Positions 44,353 to 53,253 of a stretch of DNA of 64,000 nt are shown in pieces; position 1 is the first letter of the stretch; every line of letters begins with the position of its first letter. A program made the position numbers and the translations under genes. Below the pieces are notes generated by a model. That model had not been told where the DNA came from and searched no databases. It saw nothing but the letters and a program-made list of their open reading frames with translations. The stretch is from an uncultured Planctomycetota bacterium (lineage in GTDB: Bacteria; Planctomycetota; Planctomycetia; Gemmatales; HRBIN36), in contig CALFAY010000039.1 in the NCBI GenBank assembly GCA_937944855.1, forward strand, positions 1 through 64,000, given 5' to 3'.

Positions 44353-44823
44353 TCAGGGTCGGCGGACGAATGGCCGAACCGGAGCGAAACCGGCCTGGAC
44401 CTCGTGGATGCGTTCACACACCCACTTCGGCAACAACGCCTTGCGGCCGTTGGCGTAGTCGTAGGCGACGATGATTCCCTGCCCCTCGGCCGTCACCGCC
44501 TGAAGGTTATGGCTGACGACCAGGAACTCCATGCTGAAACGGTCCTCGCCCAGCGTCGCCACGGTGGCCGCGATGGACACGCTATCGGGATAGACCAGCG
44601 GACGGCGGAAGCGAGCCGACGTCGAATGCAGGATCGGGCCTATGCCCGTGGGCAGATGCGCCACTTCCCAGCCGAGTTTGCGGAAGTAGGCGATGCGCAC
44701 GTTCTCGAAGTAGCGGAAATAGACCGCGTTGTTGACATGGCCGTAGGCGTCCATCTCGCCCCAGGCGACGGCTTGTTGGAGGATGACCGGGTAGGTCTTG
44801 AGAACATCCATCGGTTGGTCCAT
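44353..44823 (-). CDS. acyl-CoA thioesterase, 4HBT/YbgC-like
   Basis: A 156-residue single hot-dog domain. The family motif is AVAWGEMDAYGHVNNAVYFRYFE, with the catalytic Asp in D-x-x-G-H-V-N-N. This is the YbgC/FadM-like group that hydrolyses medium- or long-chain acyl-CoA. It is the second such gene in the window and not a close copy of the one at 12088. The methyltransferase gene is divergent from it; the alpha/beta hydrolase gene follows 146 bp downstream on the same strand. Confidence 0.9.
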   Translation of the reverse strand: MDQPMDVLKTYPVILQQAVAWGEMDAYGHVNNAVYFRYFENVRIAYFRKLGWEVAHLPTGIGPILHSTSARFRRPLVYPDSVSIAATVATLGEDRFSMEFLVVSHNLQAVTAEGQGIIVAYDYANGRKALLPKWVCERIHEVQAGFAPVRPFVRRP

Positions 44824-44881
44824 ACTGGCACTGGCCTCCGCCGCATGGCGAGCCGAGATGGCCTCTGGATCGGGTTAGAAT

Positions 44882-44969
44882 CCGCTCCCTGGCGGTCGCG
44901 GCTCGGATGATCGGTTGCCGCTCCGATGATCGGTCGCGGCTCGGATGATCGGTTGCCGCCCCGACGCAA
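44882..44969. repeat. dispersed repeat with alternating 19-bp tandem units
   Basis: The 26-bp head (44882-44907) is shared with copies in gltB and at the hydrolase end. It leads into four 19-bp units in the order A, B, A, B' (44894-44912, 44913-44931, 44932-44950, 44951-44969). The two A units are identical. Each junction carries the near-palindrome CCGAT-G-ATCGG or a close variant. The array fills the divergent promoter region and ends 24 bp before the methyltransferase start. Confidence 0.8.
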
Positions 44970-44993
44970 TCGCGGCACTCCAGCGGGGATTGT

Positions 44994-45815
44994 ATGGAAA
45001 CGGAATTCCAGAGAGGATTTGCAGGGCTGGTGTTGGACTCGATCCAAGCCGATGCCGAATCTCGTCTGCGGGCCGAAATCGCCTTCCATGAAGCCCAGGC
45101 AGCCGCCCGTCGCCGCCACTTCGCCGAACATCCCGAAGATCTGCTCGTCAACGACGACGCCTACCTCGACCACGAATCCTGGGTCCGGTTCGCATTCGAT
45201 CTGTTGGGCGAAGTTTCCGGCAAAATGGTGCTTGATTATGGCTGCGGGCACGGAATGGCTTCGGTAGTGCTGGCCCGGCGGCGAGCGGAAGTCGTGGCTT
45301 TCGATCTGTGCGGCGGGTACGTCGCCGAGGCGCAGCAGCGAGCCGAGGCCAACGGCGTCGCCGACCGTATCGCCTTCGTGCAGGCCGCCGGGGAACGACT
45401 GCCGTTTCGGGCCGCCAGTTTCGATCGCGTCTGGGGTCATGCCGTGCTGCACCATCTCGATCTGGAACCCGCCTGCAACGAATTGGTCCGGGTCCTCAAG
45501 CCGGGCGGTTGGGCCGTGTTCTGCGAACCGTGGGGCGGCAATCCGCTGTTGCGCTGGGCACGCAATCACCTGCACTATCCGGGGAAGGAGCGGTCACGGG
45601 ACGAAAAGCCGCTGCAAGCCGCCGACCTCGCCGTGGTTCGCCGACACTTTCGAGAGGTGCAGATCGTTCCGCAGCAATTCTTCGGAATGCTGGGCCGAGT
45701 CTGGCCGGGGATGCCGGGTCGGAATCTACTGCACCGCTGGGACCGCGCCCTTCTCCAGCGGTTCCCCGGCTTGGGCCGATTTTCCCGGTATTTGGTGCTT
45801 TCTTTGCGCAGCTGA
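44994..45815 (+). CDS. class I SAM-dependent methyltransferase
   Basis: A 273-residue methyltransferase. The SAM loop is VLDYGCGHGMASVVL (about residues 78-92), the acidic residue after beta-2 is in VVAFDLCG, and motif IV-like FDRVWGHAVLHHL and LKPGGWAVFCEP follow. The long helical N-terminus (about 65 residues, ending in a tyrosine-rich NDDAYLDHE) and the C-terminal WPGMPGRNLLHRWDRALLQRFP segment are like methyltransferases of lipid or polysaccharide biosynthesis. The substrate is unknown. The start at 44994 is followed by ETEFQRGFAGLVLD; no strong ribosome binding site is seen. Repeats lie immediately upstream. Confidence 0.88.
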   Translation: METEFQRGFAGLVLDSIQADAESRLRAEIAFHEAQAAARRRHFAEHPEDLLVNDDAYLDHESWVRFAFDLLGEVSGKMVLDYGCGHGMASVVLARRRAEVVAFDLCGGYVAEAQQRAEANGVADRIAFVQAAGERLPFRAASFDRVWGHAVLHHLDLEPACNELVRVLKPGGWAVFCEPWGGNPLLRWARNHLHYPGKERSRDEKPLQAADLAVVRRHFREVQIVPQQFFGMLGRVWPGMPGRNLLHRWDRALLQRFPGLGRFSRYLVLSLRS

Positions 45816-45867
45816 CGCGGTTACACTGCGAGGTTGGGTCCCCGGTAGCTGTGGAACATCAGCAAGG

Positions 45868-46620
45868 ATGTCCGCTTCCCGCTTGGATGTAACCTCCTGG
45901 ATTCGCACCGTCAGATGCTCCCCACGTGTGCAGCTGGCGATGGCGTTCTTGCTTGGCGCGGTGACCACGCTCATCGGGCAGACCGCTTGGAAGGTCCTCT
46001 TCGTAGGGCATTCTCCGGCAGCGATTTCGACCGGCGAAACCGTGGCTCCCTGGCGAGGCATCGCCCCGCTGGATCTTAACAGCGCCACCGCTGAGGAGCT
46101 TCAGCACCTGCCCGGCGTCGGGGCGGGTCTGGCCAGCCGCATCGTCGCCCACCGGGACCGGCGGAACGGCTTCGACAGCGTTGAGGATCTTCTGGACGTG
46201 CCCGGCCTGGGACCGCGAATTCTGGACAGCCTGCGGCCTCGTGTGCGGGTCGAGGAACGCAAGAAGGATGCAAGTATCCCCGCCTCGGACGCTGCGGTTG
46301 CTCACGGGCCGAAAGAGATTCCGCCCCGGGAGCCGGAGGGTGCCCGGCTCCGCAAGCTCGAAGATTCGGAAAAGGCGGTGCTGGACGTGAATCAGGCTGG
46401 CATCGAAGAACTTCAGCGTTTGCCGGGCATTGGGCCGACACTGGCTTCCCGCATCGTCGCCGACCGTGCCGCCCAGGGACCGTTTCGCAGCGTCGGCGAT
46501 CTGCTGCGGGTTCGCGGCATCGGGCCGAAGACGCTGGAGAAACTCCGTCCCCATGTGCGGGTCGGCACCGACTTCGCCGACAGTCGCTCCGCTCGGGCCC
46601 AGGACACGCCCCCGCGGTGA
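45868..46620 (+). CDS. membrane-anchored ComEA-like protein with two helix-hairpin-helix domains
   Basis: A 250-residue protein with one N-terminal transmembrane segment (about 25-45, MAFLLGAVTTLIGQTAW) and two ComEA-type helix-hairpin-helix domains. They are LDLNSATAEELQHLPGVGAG (about 70-130) and LDVNQAGIEELQRLPGIGP (about 175-235), separated by an acidic/basic Pro-rich linker. ComEA binds incoming double-stranded DNA in competent bacteria, normally with one such domain; a DNA-binding envelope role is likely. The ATG at 45868 is preceded closely by AAGG, so the exact start is uncertain. The upstream part of the frame overlaps the methyltransferase gene and is not real. Confidence 0.85.
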   Translation: MSASRLDVTSWIRTVRCSPRVQLAMAFLLGAVTTLIGQTAWKVLFVGHSPAAISTGETVAPWRGIAPLDLNSATAEELQHLPGVGAGLASRIVAHRDRRNGFDSVEDLLDVPGLGPRILDSLRPRVRVEERKKDASIPASDAAVAHGPKEIPPREPEGARLRKLEDSEKAVLDVNQAGIEELQRLPGIGPTLASRIVADRAAQGPFRSVGDLLRVRGIGPKTLEKLRPHVRVGTDFADSRSARAQDTPPR

Positions 46621-46724
46621 GGGTGAATCTCCCGTCGGTAAGCCCAAAAAGTTGCTTGTCACGGCGGATCGTGGATAAACTACTGTCTGCAAACCTGTCC
46701 AGGGTTCATCGTGCGGGGGTCGTC

Positions 46725-47504
46725 ATGAGATCGCGCAGCGCAATCGCCAGTGCGTTGATGTTGGGCCTGCTGTTTGGCAGCGGTTGCGGCGAGCCAAGCC
46801 CGGCCCAGTATGCCGCTTCCAAGCTGCCTGGTCTGCTCAAGAAGTTGAAAGATCCCGACCCGGAAGCGCGGGCGCGGGCCACCGATGAAATCCGCGCCTT
46901 GGGCATTGCGTACACCAAGGAGGCGTTGCCCCATCTGTTCGCCAACTTCGAAGACGAGCACGAGAAAGCCCGGCGTTACGCTGCCGAGGCCGTAGCGTTT
47001 TACGGCGAGGATGCCATCCCCGGCGTGATGGAGGCGCTGAAAAGTTCGTCGGCGCGTCGCCGAGCGATGGGCTTTATCGCCCTGGGCACGTTCCCCGGCC
47101 AGATCAAGGTCAAGCTGCTCAAGGAAACCCTGCCGATCCTCAGTCAGGGATTGCAGGATGAAGATTTGGAAGTCCGCCGCTCTGCCGCCGCCGCGGTCCG
47201 CTTCCACGGTTCGTGGGCCAAGGAGACCCTGCCCCTGCAAATCAAGCTGCTTCAGGAGGAGAAGGACAAGGAAGTGTTGCAAATGATCCTGTTCAGTCTG
47301 TGTACGATGGGCACGGACGCCAAGGAGGCCCTGCCCATTCTCTACCGCATGCAGAAGGACGGGGTGGCCGATGAACGCCTCCGCAACCTTCTGGAACGGG
47401 CCGTCTTCTTCGTCGAAGGCAAAGACCAGGAATACGAAAAGGAATGGGCCGAGGAAGAGGCGAAGAAGCAGCAGCAAGGGTCCGCCCCGCCCAAGCCGGA
47501 GTGA
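46725..47504 (+). CDS. HEAT-repeat lipoprotein
   Basis: A 259-residue exported protein. The signal MRSRSAIASALMLGLLFGSG ends at a Cys (GSGC-GEPS), a lipoprotein-type cleavage site. The mature part is made of HEAT-like helical repeats (LLKKLKDPDPEARARATDEI, GLQDEDLEVRRSAAAAVRFH, and similar) with a charged Lys/Glu/Gln-rich tail. Such repeats bind proteins. It ends 2 nt before the multiheme cytochrome gene on the same strand, so it is probably a partner or scaffold for that protein. No enzymatic motif is present. Confidence 0.88.
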   Translation: MRSRSAIASALMLGLLFGSGCGEPSPAQYAASKLPGLLKKLKDPDPEARARATDEIRALGIAYTKEALPHLFANFEDEHEKARRYAAEAVAFYGEDAIPGVMEALKSSSARRRAMGFIALGTFPGQIKVKLLKETLPILSQGLQDEDLEVRRSAAAAVRFHGSWAKETLPLQIKLLQEEKDKEVLQMILFSLCTMGTDAKEALPILYRMQKDGVADERLRNLLERAVFFVEGKDQEYEKEWAEEEAKKQQQGSAPPKPE

Positions 47505-47506
47505 TC

Positions 47507-49474
47507 ATGGAGCCTGTGCCGGTGTCGTCCGCCGACTCCCCAGCACGAGTGACATATCCTTGTCAATCGCTGTCGGCGTTGGTCGGGGCGATGCTGCTGG
47601 CGGCAGTCCTGCCCGGCTGCGGGGGCGAGCGGGCTTCGACGTCCGGGCCGACCAGCTCCTCAAACCGGCCGGACGGCTCCGCCGCGCTCCCGGCCGCCGA
47701 TTCGCCGTGGCTCAATGCCCGGCCCGGGGTCGGCTACGTCGGCGACGACGCCTGCGCCAGCTGTCACGTCACCTACGCTCAGACCTACCATCGCCATTCG
47801 ATGGGCCTGTCGCTTTTCCCGGTGGATCAGGCCCCGGTCATCGAGCGCTTCGACGCCGCTGCCCGCAATCCGTTCCGGGTCGGCAACATCGAGTACGCCG
47901 TCGAACAGCGGGACGGAAAGCCCTGGCACCGGGAAACGCTCTTTGACGCCCGGGGCAAGGCCGTGGCCGAGGCCGTCGTCGAGATCGCTTACGCCGTCGG
48001 CTCCGGCGTCAGCGGCCGGTCCTATCTCATCAACCGCGACGGCTGGCTGTTGATGTCCTCGCTGACCTGGTATCCCCGCAGGCAGATGTGGGACCTGTCG
48101 CCGGGCTACAGCGTCCGCAATCATCACTTTACCCGGCCGATCCTGGGCGAGTGTCTATTCTGCCACTGCAACCAAGTCCGCCGCGAGCCGGAGGCGCTGA
48201 ACCGCTATCACGCCCCGATCTTCGACGGCTTCACCATCGGCTGCGAACGCTGCCACGGTCCCGGCGAACTTCACGTGCAGGCACGGCTGGCCAACGCTCC
48301 CTACGAGGGCATCGACCGCACCATCGTCAATCCGAAACACCTGGAGCCGGACCTGCGGGAAGCGGTCTGCCAGCAGTGTCATTTGCAGGGTCAGCATCGG
48401 GTGCCGCGGCCCGGTGCCGAGGTGTTCGACTATCGCCCCGGTCTGCCGCTGGACGAGTTCCTGACGGTGTTCGTGCGGCATCCCGATCTGGCGTTGGGGA
48501 ACAAGTTCGTCGGCCAGGTCGAGCAGATGTACGCCTCGGCCTGCTTCCGAGGCAGCAACGGAGCGATGGGCTGCGTGACGTGCCACGATCCACACTACCT
48601 GCCGCCCAGGGAAGAGCGTCCCGCCTGGTATCGGCAGCGCTGCCTGAACTGCCACGTCGATCAGGGCTGCTCCGCGCCGGCGGCCGAACGCCGGGCCACC
48701 CGGCCGGAGGACAACTGCATCGCCTGTCATATGCCTGTCAACGAGGCGAACATCGCCCACACGGCCTTCAGCGATCACCGGGTGCTGCGAAAGCCGTCTG
48801 CGGAAGCGTCGCCGACGCCGCGGCGTTTGCCGCCGGGAGAACTGCCCCTGGTGCCGTTCCGGGAACCGACCGATCCGCGGCGGCAGGCCGGTTTTCGCCG
48901 GGATCTGGGCGTCGCTTTGATGATGATGTCCGAGAACCATCCCGAACGCTTGCAACAGGAGTTGGCCCGGGCGGCCCTGCCGCTTTTGGCCGAAGTGCCC
49001 ATCGTCGAAACAACCGACCTGGTCGCCTGGGAGGCGAAGGCCAACGCTTTGTGGCAGTTGGGCCGCCACGACGACGCCGCTGAGGAATTCGCGGCCCTTC
49101 TGGAGCAAGCCCCCCGCCGGGAGACGGCGCTGGCCAGCGCCGCTTCGCTAGCCACCGAGACGGGCCGCTGGCGGGCCGCGCGCCGCTACTGGGAACAGGC
49201 CGTGCAGATCAACCCCTACCGCTGGAGGTATCGGCTCGGGCTGGCCACCGCCCACGCCCGGCAGTCCGACTGGCACTCCGCCTGGTACGAATGCCGGGCC
49301 GGGCTGCGCCTGCATCCGTTCAGTCCGGAATTGCGGCAACTGGCGATCACCTGCCAACTGGCCCTCGGGAACAAGGACGGCGCCCGCCGCGACCTGGAAG
49401 TCCTGATCGCCCTGGAACCGGACGCTGCCGAGCGGCACCGGCAATGGTTCGACCGACTCGCCGCCCAGCCGTGA
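47507..49474 (+). CDS. seven-heme c-type cytochrome lipoprotein with TPR tail
   Basis: A 655-residue exported electron-transfer protein. The signal ends in the lipobox-like VLPGC. Seven CxxCH heme-attachment motifs follow in the N-terminal two thirds: CASCH, CLFCH, CERCH, CQQCH, CVTCH, CLNCH and CIACH. The spacing is irregular, as in multiheme cytochromes related to nitrite or hydroxylamine cytochromes. The C-terminal third (about 455-650) is TPR-like. I chose ATG 47507, with GGAG 6 nt upstream. It forms an operon with the HEAT lipoprotein, 2 nt away. A redox partner is not in the window; external electron transfer is only a possibility. Confidence 0.9.
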   Translation: MEPVPVSSADSPARVTYPCQSLSALVGAMLLAAVLPGCGGERASTSGPTSSSNRPDGSAALPAADSPWLNARPGVGYVGDDACASCHVTYAQTYHRHSMGLSLFPVDQAPVIERFDAAARNPFRVGNIEYAVEQRDGKPWHRETLFDARGKAVAEAVVEIAYAVGSGVSGRSYLINRDGWLLMSSLTWYPRRQMWDLSPGYSVRNHHFTRPILGECLFCHCNQVRREPEALNRYHAPIFDGFTIGCERCHGPGELHVQARLANAPYEGIDRTIVNPKHLEPDLREAVCQQCHLQGQHRVPRPGAEVFDYRPGLPLDEFLTVFVRHPDLALGNKFVGQVEQMYASACFRGSNGAMGCVTCHDPHYLPPREERPAWYRQRCLNCHVDQGCSAPAAERRATRPEDNCIACHMPVNEANIAHTAFSDHRVLRKPSAEASPTPRRLPPGELPLVPFREPTDPRRQAGFRRDLGVALMMMSENHPERLQQELARAALPLLAEVPIVETTDLVAWEAKANALWQLGRHDDAAEEFAALLEQAPRRETALASAASLATETGRWRAARRYWEQAVQINPYRWRYRLGLATAHARQSDWHSAWYECRAGLRLHPFSPELRQLAITCQLALGNKDGARRDLEVLIALEPDAAERHRQWFDRLAAQP

Positions 49475-49482
49475 CCGGCTGG
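49465..49482 (+). terminator. hairpin spanning the cytochrome stop codon
   Basis: CCAGCCG and CGGCTGG form a perfect 7-bp stem around TGAC, so the TGA stop codon lies in the loop. No T-run follows, so this is a weak terminator candidate between convergent genes. Confidence 0.35.
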
Positions 49483-49518
49483 CGCGACGCAGCCTTGACA
49501 TAGGCTTGTCACAACGTC

Positions 49519-50961
49519 TCAGTCCAGAGGCGGTCCGAGTGCCCGCAGCAGCTTGCGGGCCTCGGCGGAATCTGGATCGGCGGCCAGGGCGGAACGGACC
49601 CAGTTGCGGGCCTCGCCGAGACGTCCGAGATACCCCAGGATGCGAGCATTCTGCAAGCGGACTTCGACGTTCCACGGCTGGTTGTGGGCGATGCGTCCCA
49701 GCCGTGCCACCTCTCGCAGCAGGCCGACCGTCTCGGCGAACTTCTTCTGCTCGGCTTCGGCCTGGGCAGGCTCGCCGGCGGCTCGATAGGCGTCAGCCAG
49801 CATGTGCCGGGCTTTTTCGTCGTGCGGCCGAAGTTCCAAGGCCCGTCGCAGGCAGGGAACAGCCTGCTGAGGTTCGTCCTCGTCGAGAAACATCTTCCCC
49901 ACCAGCCGCAGGGCCGGGACGTGGTGCGGATCTTCCGCCAAGGCGGCTTCGACCAGGCGCCGCGCTTCGGTTTTACGATGCACGGCCCACAGAGCGGCAG
50001 CTTCGATGGTGCGACAGGAGGGAGCGTTGCGCAGCCAGGGCGGAGCTTCCTTAAGCACTTCGAGGGCTTCCTGTGGGAATCCCTGATCGACGAGAAGTTG
50101 GGCCAGTTCTTCCCGGACCTCGGCGGCGACGTGCGGCTCCAGGCGGCGTTGCAAAGCCTGGCGGTAGGCGTCGATGGCCGAGCCTTCCCGAAGCGTGTCG
50201 CGGTAGATCAGTCCCATGACCCGCCACGGCCGGCCGTCGTCGGGGTCGAGCCGGGCCACCTGCTGAAGTTCGCTCAGGGCGGGACTGAGGGCGTTGAGGT
50301 CGATGTAGAACTGGGCCAGGCGGCGATGGGCTTCGACATGATCGGGATGACGCTCCACGAATTTTCGCAGGCGTTCAAGCAGGTCGGTCAGCGGAGCGGA
50401 GCGGCCCAGTTCGCGGAGCAGAGCGACGGCCTCGGCCAGCCCCGGCGTGGCCTGGTCGGCCGCTTCGCTTTCCTCGGGAATCTCGCCGAAGTCCCGTACG
50501 GCTTGGGCCAGGGCCGCCTCAGCCCGTTCGGTGATGGCTCGGCGCTGCTCCGCACACGGACCCAGGGCGGTCAACGGCGGCCACAGCAGCGGATCATGCA
50601 GCACGACGGCGCTGGCCAGACCGCAGGGGCAGGCGACGGCTCGGGCCGTGACGGCCACGGCATCGGCCGATTGTTTCGCCCGGTCGTTGCCCAGAAGCAG
50701 CCGACGCTGGGCCAGGAGGTCGCGGCCCTGTTGAAGGCAGATCTGGCCGAGAAGCAGTCGAGCCTGGTCGATCCGCCCCTCGGCTTCGAGCCGATAGGCA
50801 TACTGCTGGGCCTCAGCGTAGCGCGACTGGTCCAGAGCCTGGCGGGCCAGACGGATCCAGCGTGCAGACTGGTTCCGGTTTGCCACCACCGCCACCGTGG
50901 CCACACTGAGCGCCGCAGCTGCCAAGGCCACCGCTACGATTCGCCATTGTTTCCTGCTCAC
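49519..50961 (-). CDS. TPR-repeat membrane protein
   Basis: A 480-residue protein. One N-terminal transmembrane helix (about 7-27, IVAVALAAAALSVATVAVVA) is followed by tetratricopeptide repeats over most of the rest, including FVERHPDHVEAHRRLAQFYI, ALSELQQVARLDPDDGRPWR and LVGKMFLDEDEPQQAVPCLR. A segment with CPCGLASAVVL and four Cys in all lies at about 110-135. Function is unknown. It converges on the multiheme cytochrome gene with 45 bp between them and has a 370-bp non-coding region in front. It may sense or scaffold envelope proteins. Confidence 0.88.
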   Translation of the reverse strand: MSRKQWRIVAVALAAAALSVATVAVVANRNQSARWIRLARQALDQSRYAEAQQYAYRLEAEGRIDQARLLLGQICLQQGRDLLAQRRLLLGNDRAKQSADAVAVTARAVACPCGLASAVVLHDPLLWPPLTALGPCAEQRRAITERAEAALAQAVRDFGEIPEESEAADQATPGLAEAVALLRELGRSAPLTDLLERLRKFVERHPDHVEAHRRLAQFYIDLNALSPALSELQQVARLDPDDGRPWRVMGLIYRDTLREGSAIDAYRQALQRRLEPHVAAEVREELAQLLVDQGFPQEALEVLKEAPPWLRNAPSCRTIEAAALWAVHRKTEARRLVEAALAEDPHHVPALRLVGKMFLDEDEPQQAVPCLRRALELRPHDEKARHMLADAYRAAGEPAQAEAEQKKFAETVGLLREVARLGRIAHNQPWNVEVRLQNARILGYLGRLGEARNWVRSALAADPDSAEARKLLRALGPPLD

Positions 50962-51330
50962 AGATGCACCGGCTGATTCAAGTGGCGTCAGGCTTCAGGA
51001 ATGCTCTCCCCTCATGGTCGGAAAAACTTTCCTTTTCCGATGAGATTTGTGTTGACCTGACGAAAGTCGCTGTCAGAATAGGGGAATTAGAGGTGAGGAA
51101 CAACCGCTAGACGTACCCGAAGCGACCAGAACTGCTCCGGCAAGGAGGTCCTGACCGCATCAACGGAGGCTGGGTCCGCACCCCGTCTCTGAATGTTGGA
51201 CGTCGCTCGGCGTCGGCGGGTTCCAAGAGATTCTGCGAACAAGCGGTCTTGGCGTCGAAACCTTTCTGGGTGCCAGAGGCCCCCGGGAAGTATCAGGTTC
51301 AAGTCAGCTTTGGACGAGAGTGTGGCAAGC
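50962..51330. other. divergent intergenic region with palindrome and possible promoter
   Basis: 369 bp without a recognisable gene. It holds an 8-bp inverted repeat with a 7-nt spacer (TCGGAAAA / TTTTCCGA, 51018-51040), next to the start of the minus-strand TPR gene. A possible plus-strand promoter is TTGACC at 51052 and CAGAAT at 51074 with a 16-nt spacer. The plus frame is open back to 51193 but shows no signal or motif before 51331. Confidence 0.4.
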
Positions 51331-51834
51331 ATGAAAAACCGATCGTGGCGAATCCGACTGGTGAGCGCGGCGTTGATCGCGGGGGTGGCTGTTGTCTGGT
51401 GCGGATGTACCGGACGTGTGTCGCGGTCCACTCTGGATGCTGAAGCCCACATGCGCAACGCCGGCAAGGTTTACACCAAGTTCATGCAAGACAACCGCGG
51501 CCGGGGGCCGACCAGCGAGGAAGAACTGGCCAACTTCCTGAAAAAACTGTCGGACAAGGATCTCGAAACCCTGGGCATCAACCCGGCCGAAAAGGACAAG
51601 GTCCTGATTTCGCCGCGCGACGGACAGCCCTACGGCATCGTGCCCAATGTGGATATGACCTCGATGATGGGGAACAAGATGAAGTCCAAGCCGGGCGCCC
51701 CGAGCCGACCGCCCATCGCCATGTATGAGAAGCGAGGCTCCGGCGGCAAACGCTACGTCTGGTTCGTGGCGGGCGGCGGCGTCACGGAAATGGAGGAAGA
51801 GAAGTTCAAGGAAGAGGTTCCGCAGGCGAAGTAG
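51331..51834 (+). CDS. small lipoprotein, hypothetical
   Basis: A 167-residue exported protein. The signal MKNRSWRIRLVSAALIAGVA ends at CGC, giving a lipoprotein-type Cys. The mature part is about 140 residues, with helical AHMRNAGKVYTKFMQDNRGR, a predicted LISPRDGQPYG segment and YVWFVAGGGVTEMEEE. The TSEEELANFLKKL region resembles a conserved segment seen in planctomycete proteins next to DUF1559 genes. Function is unknown. It lies 182 bp before the first DUF1559 gene on the same strand. The start at 51331 is set by the signal peptide; no strong ribosome binding site precedes it. Confidence 0.8.
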   Translation: MKNRSWRIRLVSAALIAGVAVVWCGCTGRVSRSTLDAEAHMRNAGKVYTKFMQDNRGRGPTSEEELANFLKKLSDKDLETLGINPAEKDKVLISPRDGQPYGIVPNVDMTSMMGNKMKSKPGAPSRPPIAMYEKRGSGGKRYVWFVAGGGVTEMEEEKFKEEVPQAK

Positions 51835-52016
51835 AGCTGAGGAATGGGCGCGGCAGTTTTCCGTAAAGGTTGCGCCTTGATACTAATAAAAATGTTGTTA
51901 AGGTGAGGTGAAATGGAGAGGGAGCGGGAAATACGCACTTAAACGTCATCGTTCCTAGTTCTGCCTCTCCGCGGGTTTATTCGTGTTGTCTCCGTACACG
52001 TCTTGAGGAGGTGAGC

Positions 52017-53000
52017 ATGGTCAAGCATGGGTTTAGGCCGCGACGCGGCTTCACGCTCATCGAATTGCTGGTGGTCATCGCGATCATCGCAATTCTGATG
52101 GCTCTGCTTCTGCCGGCCATTCAGAAGGTCCGCGAAGCAGCCAACAAGATGCGATGCAGCAACAACCTGAAGCAGATCGGCATCGCACTGCACAGCTTCC
52201 ACAACGACTATGGCCGGTTCCCGACCGGCGGCTACGACTGGTGGGTGGGCATCGACTACGGTCAGTACTCCGGGCAACCCGTGGCCACCGGCGCACAGCC
52301 CCGTCAGGTGCCCTGGCAGACGATCGGCTGGATGCACCAGATCCTTCCCTACATCGAGCAAGACCACATCCACAAGATGTTCTCGATCGAAGAATGGAAC
52401 AATCCCGGCCCGATCTCTCGCACACCGATTCCGATCTACTACTGCCCCAGCCGTCGGCATCCCTACCACGTCAGCCCCAGTGGTCGGGCCATGAACGACT
52501 ACGCTTCCGCCATTCCGGGGTTCAAACGCTGGCCTGGCGACATCGACCCGTTCTGGTGGGGCGACGGGTATGACCATAACGGCGTGATCGCCCGCGTCCA
52601 CAGCGGCAACATGGTCCAGTATGGCCGACGCGACATCAAGATCACGTTCGCGCACATCATCGACGGCACGGCCAACACGGTGGTGGTCAGTGAGAAGTGG
52701 CTCCGCAGCGACCGCTATCTGGGCAACGACTGGATGGACGACTGCGGCTGGCTCAGCGGCTGGGATCCGGACATCATCCGCATGACTGCCATCCCGCTGC
52801 TGCGCGACAAGAACATTCCACCGTGGAATGTGTTCAATGACGAATGGCGGCAGGGCTTCGGTTTCGGTGCGGCCCATCCGGGCGGCGTCAATGCCCTGTA
52901 CGGTGACGGCTCGGTCCGCAACGTCTCGTACAACACGGACGAATGGATCTGGTGGCGGCTCGGTGATCGCCGCGACGGCGTCCACGTCCAGCAGGATTGA
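52017..53000 (+). CDS. DUF1559 prepilin-like secreted protein (copy 1)
   Basis: A 327-residue protein of the planctomycete DUF1559 family. The N-terminus is a type IV prepilin-like signal: basic leader, then [20 protein letters not shown], followed by [20 protein letters not shown]. The C-terminus carries the hallmark H-x9-DG segment, [16 protein letters not shown]. The protein is processed by prepilin peptidase and probably forms surface or pseudopilus material; exact function is unknown. ATG 52017 follows a perfect AGGAGGTGA. Its tandem paralogue starts about 250 bp downstream; the two are very similar throughout. Confidence 0.94.
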   Translation: MVKHGFRPRRGFTLIELLVVIAIIAILMALLLPAIQKVREAANKMRCSNNLKQIGIALHSFHNDYGRFPTGGYDWWVGIDYGQYSGQPVATGAQPRQVPWQTIGWMHQILPYIEQDHIHKMFSIEEWNNPGPISRTPIPIYYCPSRRHPYHVSPSGRAMNDYASAIPGFKRWPGDIDPFWWGDGYDHNGVIARVHSGNMVQYGRRDIKITFAHIIDGTANTVVVSEKWLRSDRYLGNDWMDDCGWLSGWDPDIIRMTAIPLLRDKNIPPWNVFNDEWRQGFGFGAAHPGGVNALYGDGSVRNVSYNTDEWIWWRLGDRRDGVHVQQD

Positions 53001-53037
53001 GCGACCGCGCTTTCGCGTGCATCAAACCAGCATTCCC

Positions 53038-53073
53038 AAGGGCCGTCGAAGCCTGTCTTCGACGGCCCTTTTT
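53038..53073 (+). terminator. intrinsic terminator after DUF1559 copy 1
   Basis: A 14-bp perfect stem (AAGGGCCGTCGAAG / CTTCGACGGCCCTT) with loop CCTGT and a run of five T at 53069-53073. It is the clearest Rho-independent terminator in the window. Confidence 0.9.
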
Positions 53074-53253
53074 GTCGAAAATGTCCAGACGGTTTCTTTA
53101 AAAACGCATTACACAGCTTGACTCGGAACTAAAAGTTGACGAAATTGGGAAAAGCCGAAGAAGCCATCGGGAGACTTCTTCGGTCAAGGCCACGGAGGGA
53201 AAACCTGTCGTTTTTTTTGTTTCAGACTCCTTTGATTTTGCCTGGAGGTAAGC

